Assembly (NCBI GenBank): GCA_002162815.1
Contig: MAAT01000020.1
Coordinates: forward strand, 1 to 61,358
Source of the DNA: Gammaproteobacteria bacterium 53_120_T64
GTDB lineage: Bacteria; Pseudomonadota; Gammaproteobacteria; Pseudomonadales; Porticoccaceae
Length of the DNA stretch: 61,358 bases
Reading direction: 5' to 3'
Shown: piece by piece, positions 47,240 through 55,039 of the stretch
How the letters are laid out: each line of letters begins with the position of its first letter
Numbering within the stretch: position 1 is the first letter of the stretch
The notes under the pieces: generated by a model
What the model saw: only the letters and a program-made list of their open reading frames with translations
Database searches by the model: none
Told to the model about the DNA's origin: nothing
Position numbers and translations under genes: made by a program

Positions 47240-47398
47240 GGTCTGTTCTCTTGGTTTTCGCGCAGCCTACAGCATGTCTCTGTTTTTGCCTTGTCTTTTA
47301 TGATCCTAGAACGCGATACAGCGCATCATCGGCTCTAATTCACTGAGGGATTTTGTGTGCCACGCCATGATCTAGTGTCTAGGCTTGTAGAATGGCAG

Positions 47399-47441
47399 CT
47401 TCGATCTAATCAGAACTTCGATCTAATCAGCCCCCCCCCCC
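47399..47441. repeat. 17-bp tandem repeat followed by an 11-C tract
   Basis: CTTCGATCTAATCAG occurs at 47399-47413 and again at 47416-47430 (period 17), immediately followed by 11 consecutive C residues. Such a homopolymer is prone to slippage. It lies in the 299-base gap between the spermidine-synthase-like and PhnA-like genes, in which no gene is seen. Confidence 0.8.
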
Positions 47442-47538
47442 TTGAGACGCAAGGTTGACGCTCCTGCTTTCTGTGTCTATTCGTCAAGGCAGAGGGCTCC
47501 TGCCCACCCTATACGCAGGTCTTCTCGCTTGAGTAAGA

Positions 47539-47880
47539 TCAGGATTTTTTGACAAACTCCGACTTCAGCTTCATTGCGCCAATACCATCAATTTTACAAT
47601 CGATATCGTGATCACCATCGACCAGGCGAATATTCTTCACCTTGGTACCGACCTTGACCACGGACGACGAACCCTTCACCTTCAGGTCTTTAATGACCAC
47701 CACACTATCGCCGTCGTTCAATAAATTACCGTTGCTATCTTTAATAACGAGCGCATCCTCGTCGACCTCCACCGCCGCTACCTGGGGCCACTCATGGGCG
47801 CATTCGGGGCAGACATACATATCCCGGTCTTCATAGGTGTAGGTAGATTGGCATTCAGGACAGTTGGGGGAATCACTCAT
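47539..47880 (-). CDS. PhnA/YjdM-family zinc-ribbon protein
   Basis: 113 residues. An N-terminal zinc ribbon ([20 protein letters not shown] followed by ECAHEW) precedes the PhnA C-terminal domain ([40 protein letters not shown] and [18 protein letters not shown]). It is named after a gene near the phosphonate operon, although the family is now thought unrelated to phosphonate breakdown. It appears monocistronic. Confidence 0.93.
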   Translation of the reverse strand: MSDSPNCPECQSTYTYEDRDMYVCPECAHEWPQVAAVEVDEDALVIKDSNGNLLNDGDSVVVIKDLKVKGSSSVVKVGTKVKNIRLVDGDHDIDCKIDGIGAMKLKSEFVKKS

Positions 47881-48248
47881 ATTCAGGGCCTTTTACTGAT
47901 GGGTATTGATAGATGACGATTGGCCTTACGTAAAAGGAGGGGGAACGTTTTAAGCCCCCTCACCAGGCTTTACTAAACAGTTCGTCACAAATAAGCGCTC
48001 GTACTCTAACAGTTTGCCACTGGCGGTAAAGCCAGCGCTGTCAGCCCGCCATTCTAGCAAAGCTCAGACGCTAGCATGAACCTTTGAGCCGCCTACTCCG
48101 GCCGTATTCTCGCTCAACCCGCCCTGCTAAGAAGCTCAGCGGTGTGACGGAAGTACTGAGCGAATAGCGCCAAGAGTTCTTTTTAGACCGAGGGTGCTAA
48201 GATCCTTACTCATCTGTATGTCAACAACATGAACAATAAGAGGTAACT
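47881..48248. other. Divergent intergenic region without genes
   Basis: This 368-base gap separates the PhnA-like gene from the GST gene and should contain both promoters. No repeat, RNA or coding frame was recognised in it. AAGAGG precedes the GST start. Confidence 0.5.
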
Positions 48249-48899
48249 ATGAAACTGCTTAATTCATTTGGCCCCAACCCACGTATGGTCCGCATGTTTA
48301 TGGCCGAAAGGGGCATTGAGCTTGCGACCGAGGAGCTTGACTTATTGGCGGCAGAAAACCGCCAGGCAGCCTATACCGCGCGCAATCCCGGCGGTCAAAT
48401 GCCCGCCCTTGAGCTCGATGATGGTTCGGTGTTGGCCGAGACCACCTGCATATGTGAATACTTGGATGAAAAGTACCCCGGTCAATCGATGTTGGGCGAG
48501 GGTTTGGAAGAGCGCGCCAACAACCGTATGTGGACACGTCGGGTAGAACTCAATATTACCGAGCATATCTACAATGCCTTTCGCTACTCTGAGGGGCTCG
48601 AACTCTTCAAGGACCGAATGTATTGTATTCCCGAGGCCGCCGACGGTCTAAAGGCCAAGTCTCGCGGGCAACTCGAGTGGCTCGATGGTTTGATGGTGGA
48701 CCGCGACTACGTCGCTGGCGACAGCCTCCGCCTCGCCGATTTAGTGCTCTATTGCTGTCTCGATTTCGCGGCGGGCATTGGTCAGCCTTTGGATCCGCAA
48801 CTGAAAAATCTCGCTGCCTGGTTTCAGCGTATAGCGCAGCGCCCCAGTGCCGAAGCTAGCCTCCACCCCAGCAGCGCCGCTGTCGGCATGAAGGGCTAA
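48249..48899 (+). CDS. Glutathione S-transferase family protein
   Basis: 216 residues. The N-terminal thioredoxin fold shows NSFGPNPRMVRMFMAERGIE, the glutathione-binding NPGGQMPALELDDGSVLAET and ICEYLDEKYPG. The C-terminal helical domain has DYVAGDSLRLADLVLYCCLD, the usual folding motif. The substrate is unknown, though GSTs of this type detoxify electrophiles or act in ring-cleavage pathways. It is followed by a hairpin at 48923-48959. Confidence 0.92.
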   Translation: MKLLNSFGPNPRMVRMFMAERGIELATEELDLLAAENRQAAYTARNPGGQMPALELDDGSVLAETTCICEYLDEKYPGQSMLGEGLEERANNRMWTRRVELNITEHIYNAFRYSEGLELFKDRMYCIPEAADGLKAKSRGQLEWLDGLMVDRDYVAGDSLRLADLVLYCCLDFAAGIGQPLDPQLKNLAAWFQRIAQRPSAEASLHPSSAAVGMKG

Positions 48900-48922
48900 C
48901 TCAACGCTAGTAACAGAATGCG

Positions 48923-48959
48923 GGCCCGGCTGTGGTCAATTATCGCCACCAGCCGGGCC
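48923..48959. terminator. Hairpin between convergent GST and CMD genes
   Basis: GGCCCGGCTG pairs with CAGCCGGGCC, extended by three more pairs across one bulge. There is no T-run, so termination is likely but not certain. Confidence 0.5.
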
Positions 48960-49010
48960 ACGCCCACTTAGTGTCTGAATATCACGCTATAAAAAAGTTC
49001 ACAGCGCTTC

Positions 49011-49883
49011 TCACTCCAGTGCCTGCACCACATGCATCCCCTCTACCGCCAACGGTGCGCCGGCATAGGCAAAGGCCGTTAACATTAATTCTTCTAGCTC
49101 TACTTTCGTGACACCGTGGCGGATGGCTGCCGGCACGTGAATATGCAGCTCTTTCGTCCTTCCCAGTGCGGTCAACACCGAGACAACCAAGAGACTGCGG
49201 TCACGCCGCGAAAGCTGTGAACGGGCCCAGACCTCGCCAAAAGCAAAGTCGATACCGTAGGCACCCAAGGGCCCGAGACTACCGGCCATCGCGGTAATGA
49301 CCTCCTCGGGATTGGAGCTGGGGTTTCCAGAGAGCTTGGCCATCACCGCCACACCGCGCTCGCGCCGTTGCGCATTGCTGAACTTCTCTGCCGCTGCCAA
49401 CTTGCCACCCTCCGGGGCATGCCCCAGTTTAGAGAGGATACGATTGGTTTCGGCCATGGCATCGAGAGCACGGGGGAAGCCAGCATAAGCCGCTATGTGC
49501 GTCATAATTTCACGAATCTCAGTGGCGCTGAGCCCATGGTTCAAGCCACCGGGCACGTAATAGCTCAGTTGATTGGTTTGATGCAGAGTGGCCAGTAGCG
49601 TCAAGACAATAAGATTGCGGTCACGCTTACTCAAACCCGGGCGGCTCCAAATATCACCCATAACAAAATCGAGAGCAAATGAGCCCAGCGCGCCATTTTC
49701 AGCCTCAAATTGAGCGGCCAATTGACTGACATCGGCCTGCCCGGTGAGCGAGCTAAACACCGCAAGACCTCGCGCACGACGCTCTTCAAAATCGCTTGCA
49801 CCGGCATTGGCAGCACCCACAGACATTGCCGCTGAAACATAAAAAATTACTGAACATAACAATCGAGACTTCACTTTATTCAT
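49011..49883 (-). CDS. Exported protein with two carboxymuconolactone-decarboxylase-like domains
   Basis: 290 residues. A signal peptide (MNKVKSRLLCSVIFYVSAAM, cleavage near ANAGASD) precedes two CMD repeats: residues about 65-125 (FVMGDIWSRPGLSKRDRNLI, LNHGLSATEIREIMTHIAAY) and about 205-280 (FAFGEVWARSQLSRRDRSLL, IRHGVTKVELEELMLTAFAY). Each keeps the YAG(F/A)P motif, but neither has the CxxC of AhpD-type peroxidases, so a decarboxylase/lactonase or structural role is more likely. Periplasmic CMD proteins are unusual. Function unknown. Confidence 0.85.
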   Translation of the reverse strand: MNKVKSRLLCSVIFYVSAAMSVGAANAGASDFEERRARGLAVFSSLTGQADVSQLAAQFEAENGALGSFALDFVMGDIWSRPGLSKRDRNLIVLTLLATLHQTNQLSYYVPGGLNHGLSATEIREIMTHIAAYAGFPRALDAMAETNRILSKLGHAPEGGKLAAAEKFSNAQRRERGVAVMAKLSGNPSSNPEEVITAMAGSLGPLGAYGIDFAFGEVWARSQLSRRDRSLLVVSVLTALGRTKELHIHVPAAIRHGVTKVELEELMLTAFAYAGAPLAVEGMHVVQALE

Positions 49884-49940
49884 CCTTTAAATCACCTTTT
49901 TATTGTTCTTTAATTCATTGGTTTTAAAACAGCTCATCGC

Positions 49941-50756
49941 TTAGCGAGCCACTCGCAACTTGGCAGTTTGCCGAGACAGGGCAACCAGGTTGTCGGCACT
50001 ATCCCAGATCATACCGTCTTCATTGACCACGCCCTCGGTAATAAAGCTGGTTTTGAATTGGCAGCGCAGTGGCCCCGGGCAAGGGCGACGGTGAATTTGC
50101 ACCGACATTTCAAGCGTCGGCACCCGGCCCTTGGCGCCGTAAACGGCAAAGGCCGGCGGCGGTAAGGCGTCGCAGAACATCAGCACAGCAAACAGGTCGA
50201 TGTCGGCTCCGTCTTTAAATTCTTGCCAGCCCTTCCAGGTCGAATCACCATCGGGGCCATTCACTAGGGCCTTAATATTATTCGGTGCCAATCGTTGTAT
50301 CAACCTGTCGCGAAGCTTGAGGTTGGGCGCGTGGGGCATATCGACACAGTGCTGATAAGCGGGCATGTTGGGTATCGCTTCCTTTACTAGGGTCTCGCCA
50401 TTAAGACGCTCAATATCCTGAAAGACGCCGATCACTTGTATTTTTACCTCGCCATTTTGAATCAGCTTGATCATGCCATTGGAGGTCGATTTGCCGACAC
50501 GTAAGAGTTCAAATTCACAACGCACTGGGCCTGGTTCGGTGCGCGCCAGATAATAGGCACTGACATTCAACGGGTCACTATGGGGCAAGGCTTCACCCAG
50601 CACCTTGGCACCCAGTGCCAGGGTATAGCCACCATTGGGCACTTGGCCGATACACCAGTCAGCGGAGAAATCGCTCTCCCACACCTGCTCATCAATTTTT
50701 CGTAGCGCTGTACTGCGGGCAAACTCACTGCCCTCACTGTGTAGACTCTCAATCAA
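49941..50756 (-). CDS. TesB-like double-hotdog acyl-CoA thioesterase family protein
   Basis: 271 residues. Recognisable parts are FSADWCIGQVPNGGYTLALG near the N-terminus (the hotdog helix start), ARTEPGPVRCEFELLRVGKS, and a second hotdog half with FCDALPPPAFAVYGAKGRVP, TLEMSVQIHRRPCPGPLRCQ and GMIWDSADNLVALSRQTAKL. This layout fits the TesB/4HBT_3 group. It lies between the SDR gene and the CMD gene, all leftward, possibly one operon. Confidence 0.82.
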   Translation of the reverse strand: MIESLHSEGSEFARSTALRKIDEQVWESDFSADWCIGQVPNGGYTLALGAKVLGEALPHSDPLNVSAYYLARTEPGPVRCEFELLRVGKSTSNGMIKLIQNGEVKIQVIGVFQDIERLNGETLVKEAIPNMPAYQHCVDMPHAPNLKLRDRLIQRLAPNNIKALVNGPDGDSTWKGWQEFKDGADIDLFAVLMFCDALPPPAFAVYGAKGRVPTLEMSVQIHRRPCPGPLRCQFKTSFITEGVVNEDGMIWDSADNLVALSRQTAKLRVAR

Positions 50757-50811
50757 TTTTCCACCTCTCTTAATGTGGTTTTATCAACCGCTATTGTTAC
50801 TATTATTAGCG

Positions 50812-51594
50812 CTAGTCACAAACCAGCCCACCATCGACATTCCATGACTGGCCGGTGACATTGCGCGCTTCCTTTGATGCCAAAAAAACAGCTAGATCGG
50901 CGATGTCTTCCGGCTCGTTTGAACGTTTTATGGGAATGGAACCATCAAACAATTCGATGATTTCGGCTTCAGATTTCCCCAGCGTTTTTATTTTTCCCTT
51001 TACCACCTCGTAGTAAAGCTCGGTACGCGTAACCCCCGGGCAAATGGCATTGACGTTGATATTATCTGCCGCCAGTGTCGATGCCGCAATCCGTGTCATC
51101 GCTATGACCGCGCCCTTGGCTCCGGCATAGGCGATGTTCGACGTCGCGGGATAACCCTTACCGGCAATGGAGGCAATATTAATAATGCGCCCATGTCCCT
51201 GTGCTTTCATCACTGCACCAACACGCTGCATGCAGAAAAACAGCCCCTTGGCGCCGACGCTGTAAATCCACTCCCAGTCGGCTTCAGTAATATCAAAAAA
51301 GTCCAAACTTTTGGTCGTGGCTGCGTTATTCACCAGGATATCAATGCTGCCAAAGTGTTGCTGGGTCTTCGTACATAAGTCTGCAATATCGGCGAATTGG
51401 CGGATATCTGTTTTAACAAACAGGGCCTCGGCAGCTGTATTGTTCAGCTCCCGAGCCAAGCTTTCACCCAGGCTCTTATCGAGTTCGGCGATGACCACTT
51501 TGGCGCCCTCGCGGGCATAATGGCTAGCAATCGCCTTGCCGATCCCCCGCCCGGCACCCGTGACAATCGCTACCTGCTGGTCCAGTCTTTTCAT
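50812..51594 (-). CDS. SDR-family oxidoreductase
   Basis: 260 residues, classical SDR. AIVTGAGRGIGKAIASHYAR binds the cofactor; an acidic AELDKSLGE after the second strand suggests NAD preference. NNAAT replaces NNAG in DILVNNAATTKSLDFF; the catalytic serine is in RIINIASIAGKGYPATSNIA and Tyr/Lys in YAGAKGAVIAM. The C-terminus has ARNVTGQSWNVDGG. The start at 51594 (GGGTGGTG upstream) is preferred over 51606. It is first of the leftward SDR-thioesterase-CMD group. Transposon end motifs lie about 100 bases upstream. Confidence 0.93.
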   Translation of the reverse strand: MKRLDQQVAIVTGAGRGIGKAIASHYAREGAKVVIAELDKSLGESLARELNNTAAEALFVKTDIRQFADIADLCTKTQQHFGSIDILVNNAATTKSLDFFDITEADWEWIYSVGAKGLFFCMQRVGAVMKAQGHGRIINIASIAGKGYPATSNIAYAGAKGAVIAMTRIAASTLAADNINVNAICPGVTRTELYYEVVKGKIKTLGKSEAEIIELFDGSIPIKRSNEPEDIADLAVFLASKEARNVTGQSWNVDGGLVCD

Positions 51595-51691
51595 TATTAA
51601 CACCACCCTGGTATTTTATTATTATTGGTTCACTGACGGCTGCCTATCACCCTAGCCGCGTTATTGTTCAATGAAATCTAATAAATCTAAT

Positions 51692-53384
51692 GGACACCCA
51701 CTATCGTAATCTGACACCAAATCTTAAATCTAAAGACACCAAATCTAATGGACACCCACTATAATAGCCTCGTGCGATAAAACTAACAGGCTTTGCTGCA
51801 AAACCATCTTTAGCAATGCCAGAGTCATTGACCATACTGTAGGCAGTCAAAACGCTTTCTACGGTGACAAACTATGACCAAGGCCAGAAGCCAGCAAGTC
51901 TCACTCGCGGCAACCCCCTACTATCACTGTGTTTCACGCTGTGTGCGCAGAGCCTTTCTATGCGGCGAGAGCTTTGAGCATCGTCGAGGCTGGGTCGAAG
52001 ATAAATTACTCGCCCTAGCCGAGGTCTTCTGCATCGATGTCGCCGCCTACGCGGTGATGTCGAACCACTACCATGTGGTGCTGTACATCAACGCATCACA
52101 AGCGAGGAGCTTGAGTGCTCAGGAGGTCATTGAGCGCTGGCATCAACTATTTAAGGGCAACCTGTTAAGCCAGCGCTATTGCCGTGGCGACACGTTGCTG
52201 AAGGCCGAGCAAGTGGTTTTAGACGGTATTATCGAGGTATGGCGGCAGCGCTTACAGGATATCAGCTGGTTTGTGCGACTGATCAACGAGGGCATTGCTC
52301 GCCAGGCCAATAAAGAAGATCAATGCACGGGACGTTTTTGGGAGGGCCGGTTTAAATCCCAGGCCTTGCTGGATGAACAGGCACTGTTTGCCTGTATGGC
52401 TTACGTTGATCTCAACCCCCTTCGCGCTAAGATGGCAAAGACACCTGAACACTCCCACCACACCTCCGTAAAAAAGCGCATCGCCAAGGCCCAAACTGCC
52501 CACCAGATCAACCACCCACAACAACAAGAAAAATGTCTAATGAACTTTGCAGGCAACCCACGTCAAATCATGCCGGAAGGGCTACCCTGCCGCCTCAGTG
52601 ACTATCTGGAACTGGTCGACTGGACCGCGCGTATCGTTCGCAATGACAAACGAGGGGCTATGGATAAAAATATCCCCCCGCTATTAAGCCGTTTGAATAT
52701 TACCCCCGACCACTGGCTGACCCTTAGTACCCAGTTTGAGGGGCGCTTTGGTCGTGTCATTGGCACCCTGCAACACCTTAAACAAGCTTGTGCAACGCTG
52801 CGCTATCGACGTACCCCGGGTATGGCCAACTGTAAACTGCTGTTTGAAGGCGATTAATCACGCTGTATTCAGCCCGACCAAGCCGAAATCCATTCTTCTA
52901 CACAGATAGAACCTAGCAGCTCGACTAAGTACCGCGCCACACCCTGCTCCAGGCAGAATTACAGTTATTCAGTCCATTACTGCCTGTCAAACCACAGCCA
53001 CCGACAACCCACAACCCAAACGAAGACGTCACGACAAGGTGGCGTCGCAAGACCCGTTGTTGGCGGTGCGAATAATGGATGGATGTCCTTTATTACTTTA
53101 TTACTTTATCGACGCACCCCGGGTATGGCCAACTGTAAACTGCTGTTTGAAGGCGATTAATCACGCTGTATTCAGCCCGACCAAGCCGAAATCCATTCTT
53201 CTACACAGATAGAACCTAGTAGCTCGACTAAGCACCGCGCCACACCCTACTCCAGTCAGAATTACAGTTATTCAGTCCATTACTACCTGCCAAACCACAG
53301 CCACCCACAACCCAAACGAAGACGTCACGACAAGGTGGCGTCGCAAGAACCGTTTTTGGCGGTGCGAATAATGGATGGATGTCC
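51692..53384 (+). mobile_element. Y1-transposase element with inverted end motifs and a duplicated tail
   Basis: The element is bounded on the left by two GGACACCCACT motifs (51692-51702, 51750-51760) and on the right by inverse ATGGATGTCC motifs ending near 53088 and 53384. It carries one transposase gene. It has landed between an SDR gene and the integron cassette array, cutting off the last cassette. No target-site duplication was recognised, in keeping with Y1 (HUH) enzymes. The limits are inferred from the motifs. Confidence 0.65.
51874..52857 (+). CDS. Y1 (HUH) transposase, IS200/REP-associated type
   Basis: 327 residues, apparently intact. The N-terminus has TPYYHCVSRCVRRAFLCGES and the metal-binding His-x-His in SNHYHVVLY (His65, His67). 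A later conserved block reads SWFVRLINEGIARQANKEDQ and TGRFWEGRFKSQALLDEQAL, then AYVDLNPLRAKMAKTPE. The C-terminal end (RYRRTPGMANCKLLFEGD) is the part found as relics at 37.3-37.8 kb. Single-strand transposition by a Y1 enzyme is expected from the family. Whether it is a true REP-associated (RAYT) protein depends on the role of the GGACACCCACT motifs. Confidence 0.88.
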   Translation: MTKARSQQVSLAATPYYHCVSRCVRRAFLCGESFEHRRGWVEDKLLALAEVFCIDVAAYAVMSNHYHVVLYINASQARSLSAQEVIERWHQLFKGNLLSQRYCRGDTLLKAEQVVLDGIIEVWRQRLQDISWFVRLINEGIARQANKEDQCTGRFWEGRFKSQALLDEQALFACMAYVDLNPLRAKMAKTPEHSHHTSVKKRIAKAQTAHQINHPQQQEKCLMNFAGNPRQIMPEGLPCRLSDYLELVDWTARIVRNDKRGAMDKNIPPLLSRLNITPDHWLTLSTQFEGRFGRVIGTLQHLKQACATLRYRRTPGMANCKLLFEGD

Positions 53385-53388
53385 ATTA
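52806..53388 (+). repeat. Tandem duplication of the transposase tail, period 303 bp
   Basis: The segment from about 52806 to 53088 (last 18 codons of the transposase plus its 3' flank up to ATGGATGTCC) is repeated from about 53109 to 53388 with only about a dozen substitutions. The copy includes an orphan transposase tail ending in a stop at 53158-53160. Both copies end with the same GGATGGATGTCC motif. It may reflect aberrant single-strand transposition or a deleted second element. Confidence 0.85.
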
Positions 53389-53396
53389 TTACCGCT

Positions 53397-53579
53397 CTAA
53401 GTATGGTGAATATCTAACTTTTGAGCAAAAACCTGCCGTTTATTAAGCGCTTTTTCACACTCTAGACGTAATATACAGCTAAATGAACTTATTTCTTCAG
53501 GAACAGACAAGCTCAAAACAACAAGCTCAAACGCCCCACCGGAAAAAGCGGTTTCAATACTTAAATATGCCGCGGTCAT
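53397..53579 (-). CDS. Short frame coupled to cassette gene 3, possibly its C-terminus
   Basis: 60 residues, overlapping the stop of the preceding gene by four bases (ATGA). The sequence alternates like a beta sandwich (GGAFELVVLSLSVPEEISSF, SCILRLECEKALNKRQVFAQ), continuing the style of the upstream protein, so it may be the C-terminal part separated by a frameshift instead of an independent protein. It ends 13 bases from the transposon end, so it may also be truncated. Confidence 0.4.
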   Translation of the reverse strand: MTAAYLSIETAFSGGAFELVVLSLSVPEEISSFSCILRLECEKALNKRQVFAQKLDIHHT

Positions 53580-54109
53580 TCGTATATGATCATAATATTC
53601 GAGAATTTTTTCGTTGACATTGCTTTTTTTAGTAATTCTGAATCAATCTCGTTAGGCCTCGAGTTATAGAAATACTCTATTTCAAATGTTTCAGAGTGTA
53701 AATCTATGATTTGCACTTCTGGTATATCAAACCTAACGATTAACTTAATTAAGTCTGAATTTTTATTGCCTACATTTTGAATTAATATAGGGAGTTCTAT
53801 TTTCCCATTATGTGAAGTAATATTTTGAGATTTGTATTGCAGTTTATTGTTAGTTAGTAAGCTCTCATTCTTCACATATAAAAAAGCGTGCTTACTCTGT
53901 ATTTCAAGCTCGTCAAATCCCGAGTGCCGAACATATTGTGAAAGCTCACCGCGTCTTAATCTTCGAGGCAAAACGATAATGCGAAATTTTGCGCGATGAG
54001 TATACCGATATATTGAATATACAATTGTAAAGCCTGTAAGCAGCGCAGCAAAAATAGAAGCAATAGATCCCCATGAAGATAATAATTGATTCATTTTTTC
54101 GGCTGGCAC
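53576..54109 (-). CDS. Integron cassette gene 3: single-pass membrane protein
   Basis: Not recognised. 177 residues: one N-terminal membrane segment at about residues 13-34 (SIASIFAALLTGFTIVYSIY), a basic linker (RYTHRAKFRIIVLPRRLRRG) and a soluble beta-rich domain (HAFLYVKNESLLTNN, GKIELPILIQNVGNKNSDLI). A shorter start, MNQLLSSWG, is also possible. The region is AT-rich compared with the chromosome. The cassette's own attC is not visible because the transposase element lies where it should be. Function unknown. Confidence 0.6.
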   Translation of the reverse strand: MPAEKMNQLLSSWGSIASIFAALLTGFTIVYSIYRYTHRAKFRIIVLPRRLRRGELSQYVRHSGFDELEIQSKHAFLYVKNESLLTNNKLQYKSQNITSHNGKIELPILIQNVGNKNSDLIKLIVRFDIPEVQIIDLHSETFEIEYFYNSRPNEIDSELLKKAMSTKKFSNIMIIYE

Positions 54110-54126
54110 TTAAACTCCATTTATAC

Positions 54127-54204
54127 AGCTAACGCCTGTAGTTGCGGACGACTTGTAGCGACGAAGGAGCGAAAAGACGTTCCGACAACCTACACTTGTT
54201 AAAG
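54127..54204 (-). other. attC: attC site of cassette 2
   Basis: Read on the minus strand: CTTTAAC (R''), TGTAGGTTG (L''), a central hairpin-prone part, CAACTACA (L') and GTTAGCT (R'). L'' matches the inverse of L' except for one extra G, the extrahelical base that orients IntI on the folded bottom strand. The stop codon of cassette gene 2 lies inside R'', as is common. It is 78 bases long. Confidence 0.8.
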
Positions 54205-54963
54205 ATTTTTCTCGGCACTATAACCCGAGCCTGTTAATATTTTTATGAATTCATTGCCACGTACTGTAATGGCGAAGCCCTTATCTACTTTCTCAATTAG
54301 CTTCGACTGAATCAAATACTCAAGATATTGCTCAGTACTCCATGACCCTAGAGCCTCTGGATTTTCATGTTTTACTTTCTCAAATATTTTACTGATTTCT
54401 TCGTCAGTTACCTTATCCTTTAGGCTAGCTAATTGTAATAATGCGATCTGGGAGCCGAATATGTCGTAGTAGGTTTTTTCGAACCATGCGATGACCTGAC
54501 TTGCAGCAAGCTGGCGAACCAGTATTTTGGTAGTCTGCCCCTCAATAGCAAGGTCTCTTTGCCCTAGTTGCTTTTCTATCAATTCTTGCTGTTCACTGAC
54601 TATCGAAAATTCACCGCCATATTCTAATAAATCAGTAACATCTTTCGAGCTCTCACTTGCATCAATAGCCTTTTGCTTCAAGGTTTTTAGGAATGAATTG
54701 TCATCACGATAATCTTTTGGGGAATACAATTTGTCATGATGACATGACACTAACCATCCAAAAAGAGCTAGAACAGCTAATGGAAATAGGACAACGAACC
54801 AAATTATTGGTTGTCGCTCAAATGATTCTAGATCTCCTGCTGAAAACCCAAACAATAAACAGGCGAATCCATAGACCAGCACTATAAAAAGAGCAATTAT
54901 GCCTAAAGGATTTCTGGAAAGCTCTTTTGCTGATTTTGCAAATGACGGAAGATCAGTGCTCAT
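54199..54963 (-). CDS. Integron cassette gene 2: two-helix membrane protein with a C-terminal winged-helix-like domain
   Basis: Not assigned to a named family. 254 residues. Two membrane segments (IIALFIVLVYGFACLLFGFS and IIWFVVLFPLAVLALFGWLV, residues about 22-68) are followed by HHDKLYSPKDYRDDNSFLKT, a charged helical linker and a C-terminal region resembling a winged helix (YLEYLIQSKLIEKVDKGFAI, TVRGNEFIKIL). The N-terminal two-helix plus KLYxPxDY layout seems familiar as a membrane module joined to variable tails, from memory only. It is AT-rich and flanked by attC-like sites on both sides. Confidence 0.7.
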   Translation of the reverse strand: MSTDLPSFAKSAKELSRNPLGIIALFIVLVYGFACLLFGFSAGDLESFERQPIIWFVVLFPLAVLALFGWLVSCHHDKLYSPKDYRDDNSFLKTLKQKAIDASESSKDVTDLLEYGGEFSIVSEQQELIEKQLGQRDLAIEGQTTKILVRQLAASQVIAWFEKTYYDIFGSQIALLQLASLKDKVTDEEISKIFEKVKHENPEALGSWSTEQYLEYLIQSKLIEKVDKGFAITVRGNEFIKILTGSGYSAEKNL

Positions 54964-54973
54964 ATTTCCTTAC

Positions 54974-55036
54974 CTTTAACGCTTGCGCTAAAGGGCGCGG
55001 TGCTTTTCCGCGTCCGTTTTAAGCGCTTTGTTAGTT
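54974..55036 (-). other. attC: attC site of cassette 1
   Basis: On the minus strand: AACTAAC (R''), AAAGCGCTTAA (L''), a short GC-rich loop region (CGCGG/CCGCG), TTAGCGC (L') and GTTAAAG (R'). The outer and inner arms pair imperfectly, with an unpaired base in L''. The 63-base length is within the usual attC range. It begins just after the stop of cassette gene 1. Confidence 0.8.
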
Positions 55037-55039
55037 GTA

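Noticed and set aside
48923..48959. attC-like site after the GST gene
   Set aside because: The hairpin has no RYYYAAC/GTTRRRY outer arms and lies between ordinary convergent chromosomal genes; it is better seen as a terminator-like structure.
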